A DNA stretch of 64,000 bases from Thermostichus sp047462415 (GCF_047462415.1 NZ_JANSJE010000003.1:62001-126000), one strand, 5' to 3'; shown: positions 8,891-18,241, counted from the first letter of the stretch. Notes: generated from the letters alone by a model not told the origin. A program made the numbers and translations.

Positions 8891-9697
8891 ATGCCTGCCC
8901 CTGTCATTACCCTTAGCCATGTCAGCAAGGCCTATGCCAATGGCACGGTGGCTTTGCAAGACATGAACATGACCATCCAAGAGGAGCAGTTTGTCAGCTT
9001 GGTGGGGCCATCTGGCTGTGGGAAAAGCACGGTGCTGCGGCTGATCGCAGGGCTGGGTGACCTAACCACCGGCTCTATCGAATGGGGGCAAAACACCTCC
9101 CAAGGAGAGCCCAAATTGGCCTTTGTGTTTCAGGAGCCGGCCCTCATGCCCTGGGCAACGGTGATGGACAACGTGCGCCTGCCCCTGAAGTTGGCCGGTG
9201 AGCCCAAGCCAAAAGCCGATCGAGATGTTCTGGAAGCTCTAGAACTGGTGGGCCTACGGGGGTTTGAGCGCCATTTTCCCCGCGAGCTGTCCGGCGGTAT
9301 GCGCATGCGGGTTTCCATTGCTCGCGCCTTGGTAACCAAGCCGCAGGTGTTGCTGATGGACGAGCCTTTTGGTGCTTTGGACGAGATCACCCGCAGCAAG
9401 CTAAACAGCGAGCTGCTGGAGTTGTGGCAAGAAAAGCACTGGACGGTCATCTTTGTTACTCACAACATCTATGAGGCTGTCTATCTTTCCAACCGCGTGG
9501 TGGTGATGGCGGCTCGTCCGGGCCGGGTGGTAGCCGATATTCCCATCGATGCCCCCTATCCCCGCTCGGAAGAGTTTCGCACCTCAACCCTTTACAACGA
9601 CTACTGCCGTGAAGTGTCGGCTCGTCTCCAGGAAGCCATGTATGGCGCGGCTCAGGAGCCTTATCTGCGTCCCCTCTCGGCCGGACGTTCGCGCTGA
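8891..9697 (+). CDS. ABC transporter ATPase, nitrate/sulfonate/taurine type
   Basis: This cytoplasmic ATPase energises import by the permease encoded 64 bp downstream. Visible are Walker A GPSGCGKST (about residues 38-46), the Q-loop FQEPALMPW, the signature LSGGMRMRVSIARAL, Walker B VLLMDEPFGALDE and the switch histidine in FVTHNIYEA. The Q-loop and overall pattern resemble SsuB/TauB/NrtD. No periplasmic binding protein gene of the SsuA type is adjacent, so the substrate cannot be assigned from this window. Confidence 0.9.
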   Translation: MPAPVITLSHVSKAYANGTVALQDMNMTIQEEQFVSLVGPSGCGKSTVLRLIAGLGDLTTGSIEWGQNTSQGEPKLAFVFQEPALMPWATVMDNVRLPLKLAGEPKPKADRDVLEALELVGLRGFERHFPRELSGGMRMRVSIARALVTKPQVLLMDEPFGALDEITRSKLNSELLELWQEKHWTVIFVTHNIYEAVYLSNRVVVMAARPGRVVADIPIDAPYPRSEEFRTSTLYNDYCREVSARLQEAMYGAAQEPYLRPLSAGRSR

Positions 9698-9761
9698 CGG
9701 GATCCCTTCCTTGACGGTGTTCCCTGTTGTGTAGAGCCCCCTTCCTCATCAACCTCAGGAT

Positions 9762-10748
9762 ATGTTCGATGCTTTCCTCTCCCTTTTCAATTGGCTGTAT
9801 CGCCGGCTGGGATCCCTTGGCGCGGCGGAGCGCTTGTCTCTGCCTTGGCCGGATTGGGCTCCGCCCAGGCTGACCGGAGCGGTTAGAGAACAACTCAGGT
9901 TCCAACCCACGGCTGCCGCTGCTGGGCCGAGTGCTGCGCCGGCAAAGGGGTTGGATCTGGGCCGCTGGTTCAATCTGGAGGTGATGGCCCCCGTTATTGT
10001 CGGGATCCTCTTTTTGGTGGGCTGGGAAGTGGCGGTGCGGGTGACAGGAATGCCCCACTATCTCTTGCCGGGGCCGATTTTGGTGGCGCAAACCCTTATC
10101 CGCGACTGGGGAACGCTTTTTCCTTCTCTGTTGATTACTCTGCAGATCACGGTGGTGGCCTTTTTGGCCGCCACCGTATCCGGGCTTGTGCTGGCGATTG
10201 TGTTCACCCAGAGCAAGTGGATCGAGCGCAGCTTTTTCCCCTATGCGGTGCTTTTGCAAACAACGCCCATTGTCTCCATCGCGCCGCTGATCATCATTTG
10301 GCTGCGCAACAACACCTTTGCCGCGATGGTGGTCTGCGCGTGGATTGTGGCTTTTTTCCCGATTCTTTCCAACACCACTCTGGGGTTGAACAGCGCCGAT
10401 CACAACCTGCTCAACCTGTTTCAACTGTACAAGGCCAATCGTTGGCAAACCTTGATCTACCTGCGGCTGCCCAGCGCCATGCCCTATTTCATGGGGGGCC
10501 TGCGCATCAGCGGCGGCCTTTCTTTGATTGGGGCGGTGGTGGCGGAGTTCGTGGCTGGTACCGGTGGGCAGCGAGCTGGGATCGCCTACCAGATCTTGAT
10601 CTCCAGCTTCAACCTGCAGGTGCCGCGCATGTTTGCAGCCTTGATCTTGGTTACCGGCTTGGGGATCCTGATCTTCATTTCCCTAGGCGCCTTATCGGAG
10701 AGGGTATTGGGCAAGTGGCACGAGAGCGCCATGCGCCGAGAGAATTGA
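9762..10748 (+). CDS. ABC transporter permease, SsuC/TauC type
   Basis: The 328-residue inner-membrane protein has a long N-terminal extension (about 75 residues) before the usual six-helix BPD_transp_1 core. Recognisable parts are LPGPILVAQTLIRDW, the helices around VAFLAATVSGLVLAIVF, and the EAA-loop region LYKANRWQTLIYLRLPSAMPY, which contacts the ATPase. It forms an operon with the upstream ATPase. A solute-binding subunit is missing here and may be encoded elsewhere. Confidence 0.9.
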   Translation: MFDAFLSLFNWLYRRLGSLGAAERLSLPWPDWAPPRLTGAVREQLRFQPTAAAAGPSAAPAKGLDLGRWFNLEVMAPVIVGILFLVGWEVAVRVTGMPHYLLPGPILVAQTLIRDWGTLFPSLLITLQITVVAFLAATVSGLVLAIVFTQSKWIERSFFPYAVLLQTTPIVSIAPLIIIWLRNNTFAAMVVCAWIVAFFPILSNTTLGLNSADHNLLNLFQLYKANRWQTLIYLRLPSAMPYFMGGLRISGGLSLIGAVVAEFVAGTGGQRAGIAYQILISSFNLQVPRMFAALILVTGLGILIFISLGALSERVLGKWHESAMRREN

Positions 10749-10852
10749 ACTGTGACATACTCCCGCACTCCTGCTGGCGCCTAGAGTGCAGGCTTTGCCA
10801 ATAGTGACTCCTGCCATCGCAACCGGCTCCGCGCCGCTGCCGCTGTGGGTTG

Positions 10853-11866
10853 CTATCGAAGGGGGATGAACTCGGTGCGGCCAATGATTTGTTGGCCTTG
10901 ATCCGAGAGGGCATAGTTGATGAAATCGGCCACCGCAGGGCTGGTTCTCTGAGGTGCTACCAAAAACACGTTGCGGGCCAGAGGATAGCGGCCACTTTGG
11001 ATAGCCTCGCGGGTGGGCATCTGGCCGTCGATGGGCACCATCCTCACCGTTTGCTGGTTCTGCACCTGATCCACGGTGCTGTAGGTGATGCCGTCTTCTC
11101 CCAAAGCCCGCAGGAGAGGGGTGGTGACATCTTCGGTGGCGGTGGTGAAGTAGGGCGGGTTGTCGGGGGCAAAGGGCAGCCCCAGCAACACCAGCTCTTG
11201 GAAGACAGTGTAGGTGCCGCTCTGGGGGGCGCGGTTGAGAACGCGAATTGGGCGATCCGGGCCGCCCACCTGACTCCAGTTGGTGATCCGACCCTGGAAG
11301 ATATCGGCCAATTGCTGCAGCGTCAGGCCGCCTTTGTAGGGGTTGTTCACCCCCACCGCCACCGCCAGGGCATCTTTGGCCACCGGGATCGCCTGCAAAC
11401 CGGCCTGCACTTCGCTGGCATTGAGGGGGCGGGAGCTGGCGGCCATCTGGATGCGCCCTTCCATCAGGGCCTTGAGGCCGGCATTGGAGCCGTTGGGTTT
11501 GCCATCCGGGATCCCGTAGGTGAGGGGAATGCCGGGGTTGCGCTGGCTGTAGCCTGACTTCAAGGCCAAGACAAGGCGAACCATTGTGACGCTGCCATCC
11601 ATCTGCAGCACCGCCGGGTTGGGCAGGGAAGTGTCCAGCTTAACCGGGCCGGCAGGCAGATTGGGGGCTTGCGCCTGGGGAAGGTTGGGTGCCGTCGGTG
11701 CCTGTGGCTGGGCAGCCGGAATCTGGCTGGGGACAGAAGGCACGTTCCCTCGATTCAGGAAAGAGTCAAGCAGGCCGGAGCGATAGGCATACCAGCCGCC
11801 TCCCCCCAGTATCGCCAGCAAAAGAATGTAAACAATCGGAGGCGGGCCAGAGCTTTGTGCGGTCAT
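10853..11866 (-). CDS. Membrane-anchored PstS-like substrate-binding protein
   Basis: An N-terminal membrane helix (PIVYILLLAILGGGGWYAY, about residues 10-28) and a Pro/Ala/Gln linker precede a PBP-like domain (about residues 75-337). The domain has the PstS-type features DGSVTMVRLV, AASSRPLN, the QLADIFQGRITNW block and the SGTYTVFQE ligand loop. Cyanobacterial proteins of this type bind phosphate or a similar anion, or act as sensors. It is antiparallel to the ABC permease, with 104 bp between the convergent ends. A functional link to that transporter is possible but unproven. Confidence 0.8.
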   Translation of the reverse strand: MTAQSSGPPPIVYILLLAILGGGGWYAYRSGLLDSFLNRGNVPSVPSQIPAAQPQAPTAPNLPQAQAPNLPAGPVKLDTSLPNPAVLQMDGSVTMVRLVLALKSGYSQRNPGIPLTYGIPDGKPNGSNAGLKALMEGRIQMAASSRPLNASEVQAGLQAIPVAKDALAVAVGVNNPYKGGLTLQQLADIFQGRITNWSQVGGPDRPIRVLNRAPQSGTYTVFQELVLLGLPFAPDNPPYFTTATEDVTTPLLRALGEDGITYSTVDQVQNQQTVRMVPIDGQMPTREAIQSGRYPLARNVFLVAPQRTSPAVADFINYALSDQGQQIIGRTEFIPLR

Positions 11867-11958
11867 GGGATCCCCCCAGAGAAATTCGCAGTCCAGACAT
11901 TATGAGACCTTCCCCCTCCGTTGTATCAATTACCTGGGGAGATTGGGTAAGCGTCAGG

Positions 11959-14109
11959 TTAAGGGGCATCCCGTCCCACCTCGCGCAGCTCGATCACATC
12001 CGCGCGGGGATCCGCCTGCACGACTTCCAGTTCAATCCAAGCTGCTAGAGGAACCTGGCGTTCTAGGCGTACCGGCACCCGAAAAGCGATCTCATCCAGC
12101 AGGGCCAGCACCAGGTTTTCTTGCTCGCGCAGATAGCCCAAGACCAAGGCCCGCCAAATCTGCCCCGGTCGCTGGCGCAGGTACTCAATGCTCCAGTAGC
12201 GCTTGGACTTGCGCTCCACTTGAACCGCTTCTGCAGTGCCCGGCTCAATGGCCAGCAACAACTGCTGCACCTCGGCTTCGGTCAAGGGCAAGGGATCCCC
12301 GCGCAAGAAAGCCTTGATCTGGTAGTGGGCCACCAGATCCAGGTAGCGGCGAATGGGGGAAGTTACTTGACAGTAGGCATCGAGACCCAGCCCCGTATGT
12401 CGCCCCGGTTGGGTGGCCACCTCTGCCCGCGATAGACAGCGCATGATGGCAAAAGATCTCACCGGCCCCTGGGGATACAGATCCAAAACCTCCGGCGGGG
12501 GGAGCTCAGGGGCCGGCTGCAGGCGATAGGGCACCGGGATCCCGTTTTGGCAAGCAAAGCGAGCAGCCACCTCACCGGCCAGCACCATCATCTCCGCCAC
12601 CATCTGCCGCGCCGGCGTATCCTCAATAACACGCAGGTGGGGGATCTCGTCCATGACCTTGATATCTTGCTCCGGCAGGCCGATCTGGATGGCCCCTTGA
12701 GCCAGGCGCCAGGCGTAGCGCCAGCGAGCGGCCCGGGCAATGGCCGTCAGTTGTGCCTCTGCCCCCAACTCCAGCATCTCGTCGGCATCGTCATAGGTGA
12801 GGCGGTAGTTGACCTTGATTTGGCTAAGGCAGATCTCGTAGTTGCGCACGACACCGTCGCATCCCAGCCGGATGCCGAAGCTGAGGGCAGGCCGCACCTC
12901 CCCCTGCACCAAGCTCATCAGGCCGGTGGACAGCTCCGGTGGAAACATCGGGATCACCCGCTCGGGCAAATAGACGCTGGTGCCCCGCCGGCGGGCCTCC
13001 AGATCCAAAGGATCCCCCCACTGTACCCAGCAACTGGGATCGGCAATGTGGATCCAGAGCTTGATCTCCTCATCCGACCAAAACTCGACGCTGAGGGCAT
13101 CGTCGATATCGCGGGTGCTGGCGTCGTCGATGGTGTAGGTGTGGAGATGGGTGAGATCGCGGCGCAGATGGGGATCCAGGAAGGGAGGAGGGCCGCCCAG
13201 CAAAGTTTGGGTGTAGCGCTCCACCTCCTTGGGAAATTGGGTGGGGATCCCGGTGAGGCGCAGAGCCAGGTTCTCGTGGCGGCTCCACAGGCCCAGGGCC
13301 ACCAGGGCGTCAAAGGCTCCTTGGGGAGTGTCGGGAAATCCCATCAGTTGCAGCAGTTGCGAGGCCCGTTCCCGATCCGAGGGGGTGAGGTTGTGGGAGA
13401 GATCCTCGTGGCTGCGAATGCTGGCCGCCGCTCCCTGCAGAGCTAGGCGCTCCAGCAGCTCCAGACGGGCTCGCTCCGCTGGGGTCCAAGTGTACTTTTG
13501 CCCAGGCTGGGCCACCGCTGCCCTTAGGCGGGCCTCAAACTCGGCCTGTTCCTGCTGCCGCTGCTGGGTAACGGCAATTTGATGGCGGATTTCCTTCACC
13601 TGCGCCGGGGTACGCGGCTCGTAGCCTTCCCCCTTTGCCTTAAAGTAGATGAAATCCTCACTCAAAAGGCGGTAAGCAGCATAAGTAGAGACCGGGGAAT
13701 CGTCGGAAAACAACAACTGGGCCATCTCCGACAGGCTCAGGAGCCGGCGCTCCTCCTGAACCAATTCCCAGGCCAAAGCTAAGCTTTCGGGATCCAACTT
13801 CGCCTGCACCGCCTGCCAAAAGCCGGGAATGTCGGAAGCCGTGAAACTGGATCCCCCATTCAAGGCAAAGGTAATTTGGCGAGGGTGAACGCTGTGCACC
13901 TGCCCCGAAGCCACGCCCAGCAGTAGGTTCTTTTTGCCCTCGGTGCCCTGAACCACGGCCAACACACGGTCGTTATTGTGGCGAAACTCCACCAGCGTGC
14001 CCTTTTCCACCCTCTCTCCCCATGTCGGCTGTCGTTGAAGCGCAGGCTCTCCTCCATTTTCCACCAGCTCTGCCCGCCTGCCCACGCGGAAACCCCGGCC
14101 AGAAGACAT
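11959..14109 (-). CDS. RNase II/RNase R family 3'-5' exoribonuclease
   Basis: This hydrolytic exoribonuclease degrades RNA in the cytoplasm. The RNB catalytic domain starts near residue 320, and TIDDASTRDIDDALS (from residue 326) supplies the metal-binding aspartates. Downstream are MSLVQGEVRPALSFG and the conserved SPIRRYLDLVAHYQI. The N-terminal 300 residues match the cyanobacterial/plastid RNR1-like form rather than E. coli RNase R. The C-terminal S1 part is short. Whether it acts as RNase II or RNase R cannot be told by reading. It is divergent from rre1 across about 416 bp. Confidence 0.92.
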   Translation of the reverse strand: MSSGRGFRVGRRAELVENGGEPALQRQPTWGERVEKGTLVEFRHNNDRVLAVVQGTEGKKNLLLGVASGQVHSVHPRQITFALNGGSSFTASDIPGFWQAVQAKLDPESLALAWELVQEERRLLSLSEMAQLLFSDDSPVSTYAAYRLLSEDFIYFKAKGEGYEPRTPAQVKEIRHQIAVTQQRQQEQAEFEARLRAAVAQPGQKYTWTPAERARLELLERLALQGAAASIRSHEDLSHNLTPSDRERASQLLQLMGFPDTPQGAFDALVALGLWSRHENLALRLTGIPTQFPKEVERYTQTLLGGPPPFLDPHLRRDLTHLHTYTIDDASTRDIDDALSVEFWSDEEIKLWIHIADPSCWVQWGDPLDLEARRRGTSVYLPERVIPMFPPELSTGLMSLVQGEVRPALSFGIRLGCDGVVRNYEICLSQIKVNYRLTYDDADEMLELGAEAQLTAIARAARWRYAWRLAQGAIQIGLPEQDIKVMDEIPHLRVIEDTPARQMVAEMMVLAGEVAARFACQNGIPVPYRLQPAPELPPPEVLDLYPQGPVRSFAIMRCLSRAEVATQPGRHTGLGLDAYCQVTSPIRRYLDLVAHYQIKAFLRGDPLPLTEAEVQQLLLAIEPGTAEAVQVERKSKRYWSIEYLRQRPGQIWRALVLGYLREQENLVLALLDEIAFRVPVRLERQVPLAAWIELEVVQADPRADVIELREVGRDAP

Positions 14110-14525
14110 GCAGACACGAGAACTGGCAATCTTTGCACATCAATACTTAAAGAGAATATGGGTATACGGTACTATGTATACATGAGACACCTATGGGATA
14201 CAGGCCTTCCGGTAGATTGTGGTTACGTATTCCACACTGCGATTCCAAGGGAGGGGCAAGTTCTGACAAGTTTCTGGGATCAAGTTACCAATTGAGATCC
14301 CCAAATTGCGTAGAGATACTGTTGCCAGCATTTCTCAAGCATGCAGTTTCCACTTCCATATGGTATTCTGAGCTCTGAGGGTAGGATACAGTTACCCCAG
14401 GCTGCTACTTAGTTAAGCTAGGGGTGTGCCATAGGAAAGCACCCATCGTGGTTTGTTTTCCCTAGACAAAGGTTAGGGAAGCAGATCCCTGCTTTTTCCC
14501 TCTTCTAGCGCTCAAAAGGTCAGCC
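14110..14525. promoter_or_regulatory. Divergent intergenic region between the RNase gene and rre1
   Basis: No gene is seen in about 416 bp. The sequence is AT-richer than its flanks and includes two GTATAC palindromes 14 bp apart (14162-14167 and 14176-14181). It should contain promoters for both flanking genes. Confidence 0.45.
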
Positions 14526-15158
14526 GTGGACAACCCAAAGCGACTGTTGCTTGTCGATGACGATCCCAACCTGATCCTGCTGGTAAAGGACTACCTGGAG
14601 TTTCGCGGCTATGAGGTGGTGGCGGCGAGCAACGGTCAAGAAGGGTTAGAGGCGATGCGCCATTTCACGCCGGATTTGATCATCTGCGATGTGATGATGC
14701 CAGAGATGGATGGCTACACGTTCGTCCAGACCATTCGCTCCAACAGCGCGACGGACTGGATCCCGGTGATTTTTTTGTCGGCGCGCGGGCAAACGGCGGA
14801 TCGGGTGCGCGGGCTCAATACGGGGGCAGATGTTTACCTGGTCAAGCCCTTTGAAGCGGAAGAGCTGGTGGCCCAGGTGGAGTCGGTTCTCAAGCACACG
14901 GAGCGCCTGTTGCAAATGCAAAGTGTCGGCATTCAGCCGGTCATCAAGCTGGAGCGGGAAATTGAGCTGACCCCGACGGAAACCAAGGTGCTCCAGCATG
15001 TGGCCAGGGGGATGTCCAACCGCGAGATTGCCGAGGTGATGGGGGTGAGCCAGCGCACCGTCGAAAGCCACGTCAGCAACATGCTGAGCAAAACTGGCTT
15101 GCACAACCGCACCGAGCTGGCCCGCTGGGCCCTCGAAAGTGGTTTGGGCAGGGGCTGA
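14526..15158 (+). CDS. rre1: NarL-family response regulator Rre1 (Ycf29-like)
   Basis: The receiver domain (residues 1-125) has the acidic pocket DDD at 11-13, the phosphoacceptor D55 in ICDVMMPEMDG and K107 in LVKPFE. A LuxR-type helix-turn-helix follows (about 145-205), with LTPTETKVLQHVARGMSNREIA. The sequence closely matches cyanobacterial Rre1 (slr1783 type, Ycf29 in plastids), which works with the histidine kinase Hik2 in redox and stress responses. Start codon is GTG. No kinase gene is adjacent, consistent with its orphan status. Confidence 0.88.
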   Translation: MDNPKRLLLVDDDPNLILLVKDYLEFRGYEVVAASNGQEGLEAMRHFTPDLIICDVMMPEMDGYTFVQTIRSNSATDWIPVIFLSARGQTADRVRGLNTGADVYLVKPFEAEELVAQVESVLKHTERLLQMQSVGIQPVIKLEREIELTPTETKVLQHVARGMSNREIAEVMGVSQRTVESHVSNMLSKTGLHNRTELARWALESGLGRG

Positions 15159-15347
15159 GGGGCCGCCGAGAGAACTTCTGCTGTCCAGTGGGGTGGTCGA
15201 GCTGTGGGCCTCACTGGGCGGCGGTGAAGGTGGCCAGTAGGATGGGGGATCCCTCAACTTTTCTGCCCTTGTCCGTCGTTTTGGCAGCAAACTGAAGAAA
15301 GTGAGGTAACCGGTCAGGGTGCCTCTGTCCACTACGGTCTAGAACCC

Positions 15348-16556
15348 ATGGGATCCCGTTTACCGCGTCCGGCTCGGCCCATCCGCTCCGGCCACTACCC
15401 GGCCAAAGAGCTGTGCAGCCAGTGCGGCCTCTGCGATACCCGCTATGTCGCCTACGTCAAAGAAGCCTGTGCCTTCTTAAACCAGCAGTTTACCCACCTG
15501 GAAGAGCAGACCCACGGGCGATCCCGAGAGTCGCTGCGCTCCGAGTCGGCTGCCGTCAGCGACAGCGACTACTTCGGCGTCTACGAGGCAATGTACACGG
15601 CCCGCAGGCGGGATCCGATCCCGGGTGCCCAGTGGACGGGCATCGTCAGCAGCATCGGCATGAAGGCCCTCAGCAGCGGCCTAGTAGAAGGGGTGGTGTG
15701 CGTGCAGGCGGATCCCCAGGATCGCTTTCAGCCACGGACTGTCTTGGCGCGTACTCCGGAGGCGGTTTTGGCGGCGCGGGTCAACAAGCCAACCCTCTCC
15801 CCCAATCTCTCCGTGCTGGAGCAGGTGGAGCAAAGTGGTCTCAAGCGCCTCTTGGTTATCGGGGTGGGCTGTCAGATCCAGGCTTTGCGGGCGGTGGAGA
15901 AAAAGCTGGGCCTAGAGAGGCTTTACGTGCTGGGCACGCCCTGTGTGGACAATGTCAGCCGCGCCGGCCTGCAGAAGTTTTTGGAAACCACCAGCCGCTC
16001 CCCGCAAACGGTGGTGCACTACGAGTTCATGCAGGACTTCCACATCCACTTCAAACACGAAGACGGCTCGGTGGAAAAGGTGCCTTTTTTCGGCCTTAAG
16101 ACCAAAGAACTCAAGGACGTATTTGCCCCCTCTTGCCTTACCTGTTTCGACTACGTCAACGGCCTGGCAGATCTGGTGGTGGGCTACATGGGATCCCCCT
16201 TTGGCTGGCAGTGGCTGCTGGTGCGCAACTGGCGCGGGCGGGAGCTCTTGGATCTGGTTTGGGAAGAGCTGGAAACCCAACCGGTGATCTCGCAGGGATC
16301 CCGGCGGGCGGCAGTGCAGCAGGGGATCCAAGCCTACGAGCAAGCCCTGAGCTTGCCCATGTGGCTGGCTCGGATCCTGGGGGCAGCAATCCAGCGCTTT
16401 GGGCCCCGTGGCCTGGAATATGCCCGCTTTTCCATTGATTCCCACTTTGTCCGCAACTATCTCTACCTGCGCCGCCACTACCCCCATAAGCTGGAGCAGC
16501 ATGTCCCTCCCTTTGCCCGGCGCATCGTAGAGCAGTACCAACTCCCCTCTCCCTAA
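15348..16556 (+). CDS. bciB: Ferredoxin-dependent 3,8-divinyl (proto)chlorophyllide 8-vinyl reductase
   Basis: BciB reduces the 8-vinyl group in chlorophyll a synthesis using ferredoxin electrons through Fe-S clusters and flavin. The Fe-S cysteines are visible as CSQCGLC (C23, C26, C29) and again in APSCLTCFDY. The mid-domain matches the coenzyme F420 hydrogenase beta-subunit family (GVGCQIQALRAVEK, GTPCVDN). It corresponds to slr1923 of Synechocystis; the plant homologue HCAR acts on 7-hydroxymethyl chlorophyll. The last four codons and stop lie inside the palindromic repeat that starts the downstream array. Confidence 0.9.
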   Translation: MGSRLPRPARPIRSGHYPAKELCSQCGLCDTRYVAYVKEACAFLNQQFTHLEEQTHGRSRESLRSESAAVSDSDYFGVYEAMYTARRRDPIPGAQWTGIVSSIGMKALSSGLVEGVVCVQADPQDRFQPRTVLARTPEAVLAARVNKPTLSPNLSVLEQVEQSGLKRLLVIGVGCQIQALRAVEKKLGLERLYVLGTPCVDNVSRAGLQKFLETTSRSPQTVVHYEFMQDFHIHFKHEDGSVEKVPFFGLKTKELKDVFAPSCLTCFDYVNGLADLVVGYMGSPFGWQWLLVRNWRGRELLDLVWEELETQPVISQGSRRAAVQQGIQAYEQALSLPMWLARILGAAIQRFGPRGLEYARFSIDSHFVRNYLYLRRHYPHKLEQHVPPFARRIVEQYQLPSP

Positions 16557-16881
16557 GGGAGAGGGGTTGGGGGTGAGGGCAACTCCCTAAGNNNNNNNNN
16601 NNNNNNNNNNNNNNNNNNNNNNNNNNNNNNNNNNNNNNNNNNNNNNNNNNNNNNNNNNNNNNNNNNNNNNNNNNNNNNNNNNNNNNNNNNNGGAGAGGGG
16701 TTGGGGGTGGTCGCGTTAGCGGCGCGGAGCGCTTGGGCAACTCCCTAAGGGAGAGGGGTTGGGGGTGGTCGCGTTAGCGGCGCGGAGCGCTTGGGCAACT
16801 CCCTTGGGGAGAGAGGCTGGGGGTGGTCGCGTTAGCGGCGCGGAGCGCTTGGGCAACTCCCTTGGGGAGAGGGGTCGGGGG
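16539..16881. repeat. Array of 58-bp tandem repeats interrupted by a gap
   Basis: Units of 58 bp begin at 16692, 16750 and 16808, each starting with GGAGAGGGGTTGGGGGTGGT (or a near copy) followed by CGCGTTAGCGGCGCGGAGCG and CTTGGGCAACTCCCT. A shorter unit (16558-16591) without the central element precedes the gap, and a truncated one (16866-16881) ends next to the aminotransferase stop codon. The array fills the space between two convergent genes. Confidence 0.9.
16592..16691. other. Assembly gap of 100 N
   Basis: Exactly 100 undetermined bases lie inside the tandem array. This is a conventional placeholder length, so the true size and number of repeat units are unknown. Confidence 0.98.
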
Positions 16882-18078
16882 TCAGCAATAGCGGATCCCG
16901 GCTTCCGCCCAGCGGTCGATGGCCTGGCCCAAGCGCTCGCAATCGGCAATCAGGCTAATTCGCACATAGCCTTCCCCCCCTTCCCCAAAGGCGTTGCCAG
17001 GGGTTACGACCACGCCCGTAGATTCCAGCACCCGCAGGGCAAACTCCGTCGATCCCTCAGGAGTGCCATCGGCAGTGCGGGGGGTCGGGATCCAGAGGTA
17101 CATCGTCGCCCGCGGCGGCTCAATCTGCCAGCCCAGCTCCGCCAGGCGGCTAATGAGATAGTCGCGCCGGCGGCGGTAGCGCTCCTGCACCTGCTGTAGG
17201 TAGCTCTCTGGCAGGGCCAAAGCCGTCTCGGCCGCCTTTTGCAGTGCGCCAAAAATGCCGTAGTCGAGGTTGGTTTTCAGGGTGCGCAGGCTCTGGATGA
17301 TCTGGCGGTTGCCCACCACAAAGCCCACCCGCCAGCCGGCCATGTTGTAGGTTTTGGAGAGGGTGTGGAACTCCACAGCCAAGTCCTTGGCGCCGGGGAT
17401 CTGCAGCAGGCTGGTGGGCCGATAGCCGTCAAAGGCCAGCTCCGCGTAGCACAGGTCGTGCACCAGAATCAGCTCATAGCGGTGGGCAAAGGCCACCACT
17501 TCTTCAAAAAAAGAGCGGGGCGCCACCGCCGCCGTTGGGTTGTTGGGGTAGTTGAAGTAGAGCACCCGCGCCTGCTTGGCCACCTCCGGCGGGATCTCCT
17601 GCAGGTCAATTAGCCACTCCTTCTCGGGGCGTAGCAGCAGCGGGTAGATCTGCCCGCCGGCAATCATGGGCCCGCGAAAATGGGCCGGGTAGGCGGGGCT
17701 GGGCACCAGCACCAGATCCCCCGGATCCACGTAGGCCAAGGCCAGGTGGGTCAGGCCCTCTTTGGATCCCAAAAGAGGCAGCACCTCCCCATTGGGATCC
17801 AGCTCCACCCCGTAGCGGCACCGGTACCAATCGGTGATCGCCTGGCGGAAGCTGGCCGTGCCCTCGAAGGGAGGGTAGCCGTGGTGGACGGGATCGGCGA
17901 TGGCCGCCTGGGCTGCCTCCACCACCGGCTGGGGGGTGGGCCCATCGGGGTTGCCCATGCCCAGATCGATCAAATCTAGCCCCTGCTGGCGGGCGCGGGC
18001 CTTCAGCTCATCCAAGCGGGCGAAGACGTAGGCAGGCAGCTTGTTCAAGCGTTGGGCGGGGACGAGAGCGCGGTTCAT
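16882..18078 (-). CDS. Class I/II aminotransferase (aspartate/LL-DAP type)
   Basis: This is a cytosolic PLP-dependent transaminase of fold type I. Visible are LIDLGMGNPDGPTP at the N-terminus, YPNNPTAAV, the aspartate in LVHDLCYAELAFDG and the Schiff-base lysine in TLSKTYNMAGWRVGF, with the final arginine in GYVRISL. The overall pattern resembles the AspC-related LL-diaminopimelate aminotransferase-like enzymes of cyanobacteria (sll0480 type), so a lysine-pathway role is possible. An ATG at 18078 (MNRALVPAQRLNKL) is a better start than the open-frame start at 18111. Confidence 0.85.
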   Translation of the reverse strand: MNRALVPAQRLNKLPAYVFARLDELKARARQQGLDLIDLGMGNPDGPTPQPVVEAAQAAIADPVHHGYPPFEGTASFRQAITDWYRCRYGVELDPNGEVLPLLGSKEGLTHLALAYVDPGDLVLVPSPAYPAHFRGPMIAGGQIYPLLLRPEKEWLIDLQEIPPEVAKQARVLYFNYPNNPTAAVAPRSFFEEVVAFAHRYELILVHDLCYAELAFDGYRPTSLLQIPGAKDLAVEFHTLSKTYNMAGWRVGFVVGNRQIIQSLRTLKTNLDYGIFGALQKAAETALALPESYLQQVQERYRRRRDYLISRLAELGWQIEPPRATMYLWIPTPRTADGTPEGSTEFALRVLESTGVVVTPGNAFGEGGEGYVRISLIADCERLGQAIDRWAEAGIRYC

Positions 18079-18241
18079 ACAAATAGAAAGGCAAGCCGAC
18101 ACCTGGCTCACTTGGGGTTAACTGCACAGCTTACCGCCAGACCCGCACCTGAAGCAATGCGAAGCAGGGCCGAGCTTGGGTATCTCGGATCCCAAAGGCT
18201 AGGATAGAAATCTAAGTTCGGTTTTGTGGCAAGGCAGAGCA

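Noticed and set aside
14162..14181. NtcA box upstream of rre1
   Set aside because: The best GTA/TAC pairing here has a spacer of seven bases. It is listed only as a paired palindrome.
16539..16881. CRISPR array
   Set aside because: The units are contiguous 58-bp copies with no unique spacers between them, so they are tandem repeats.
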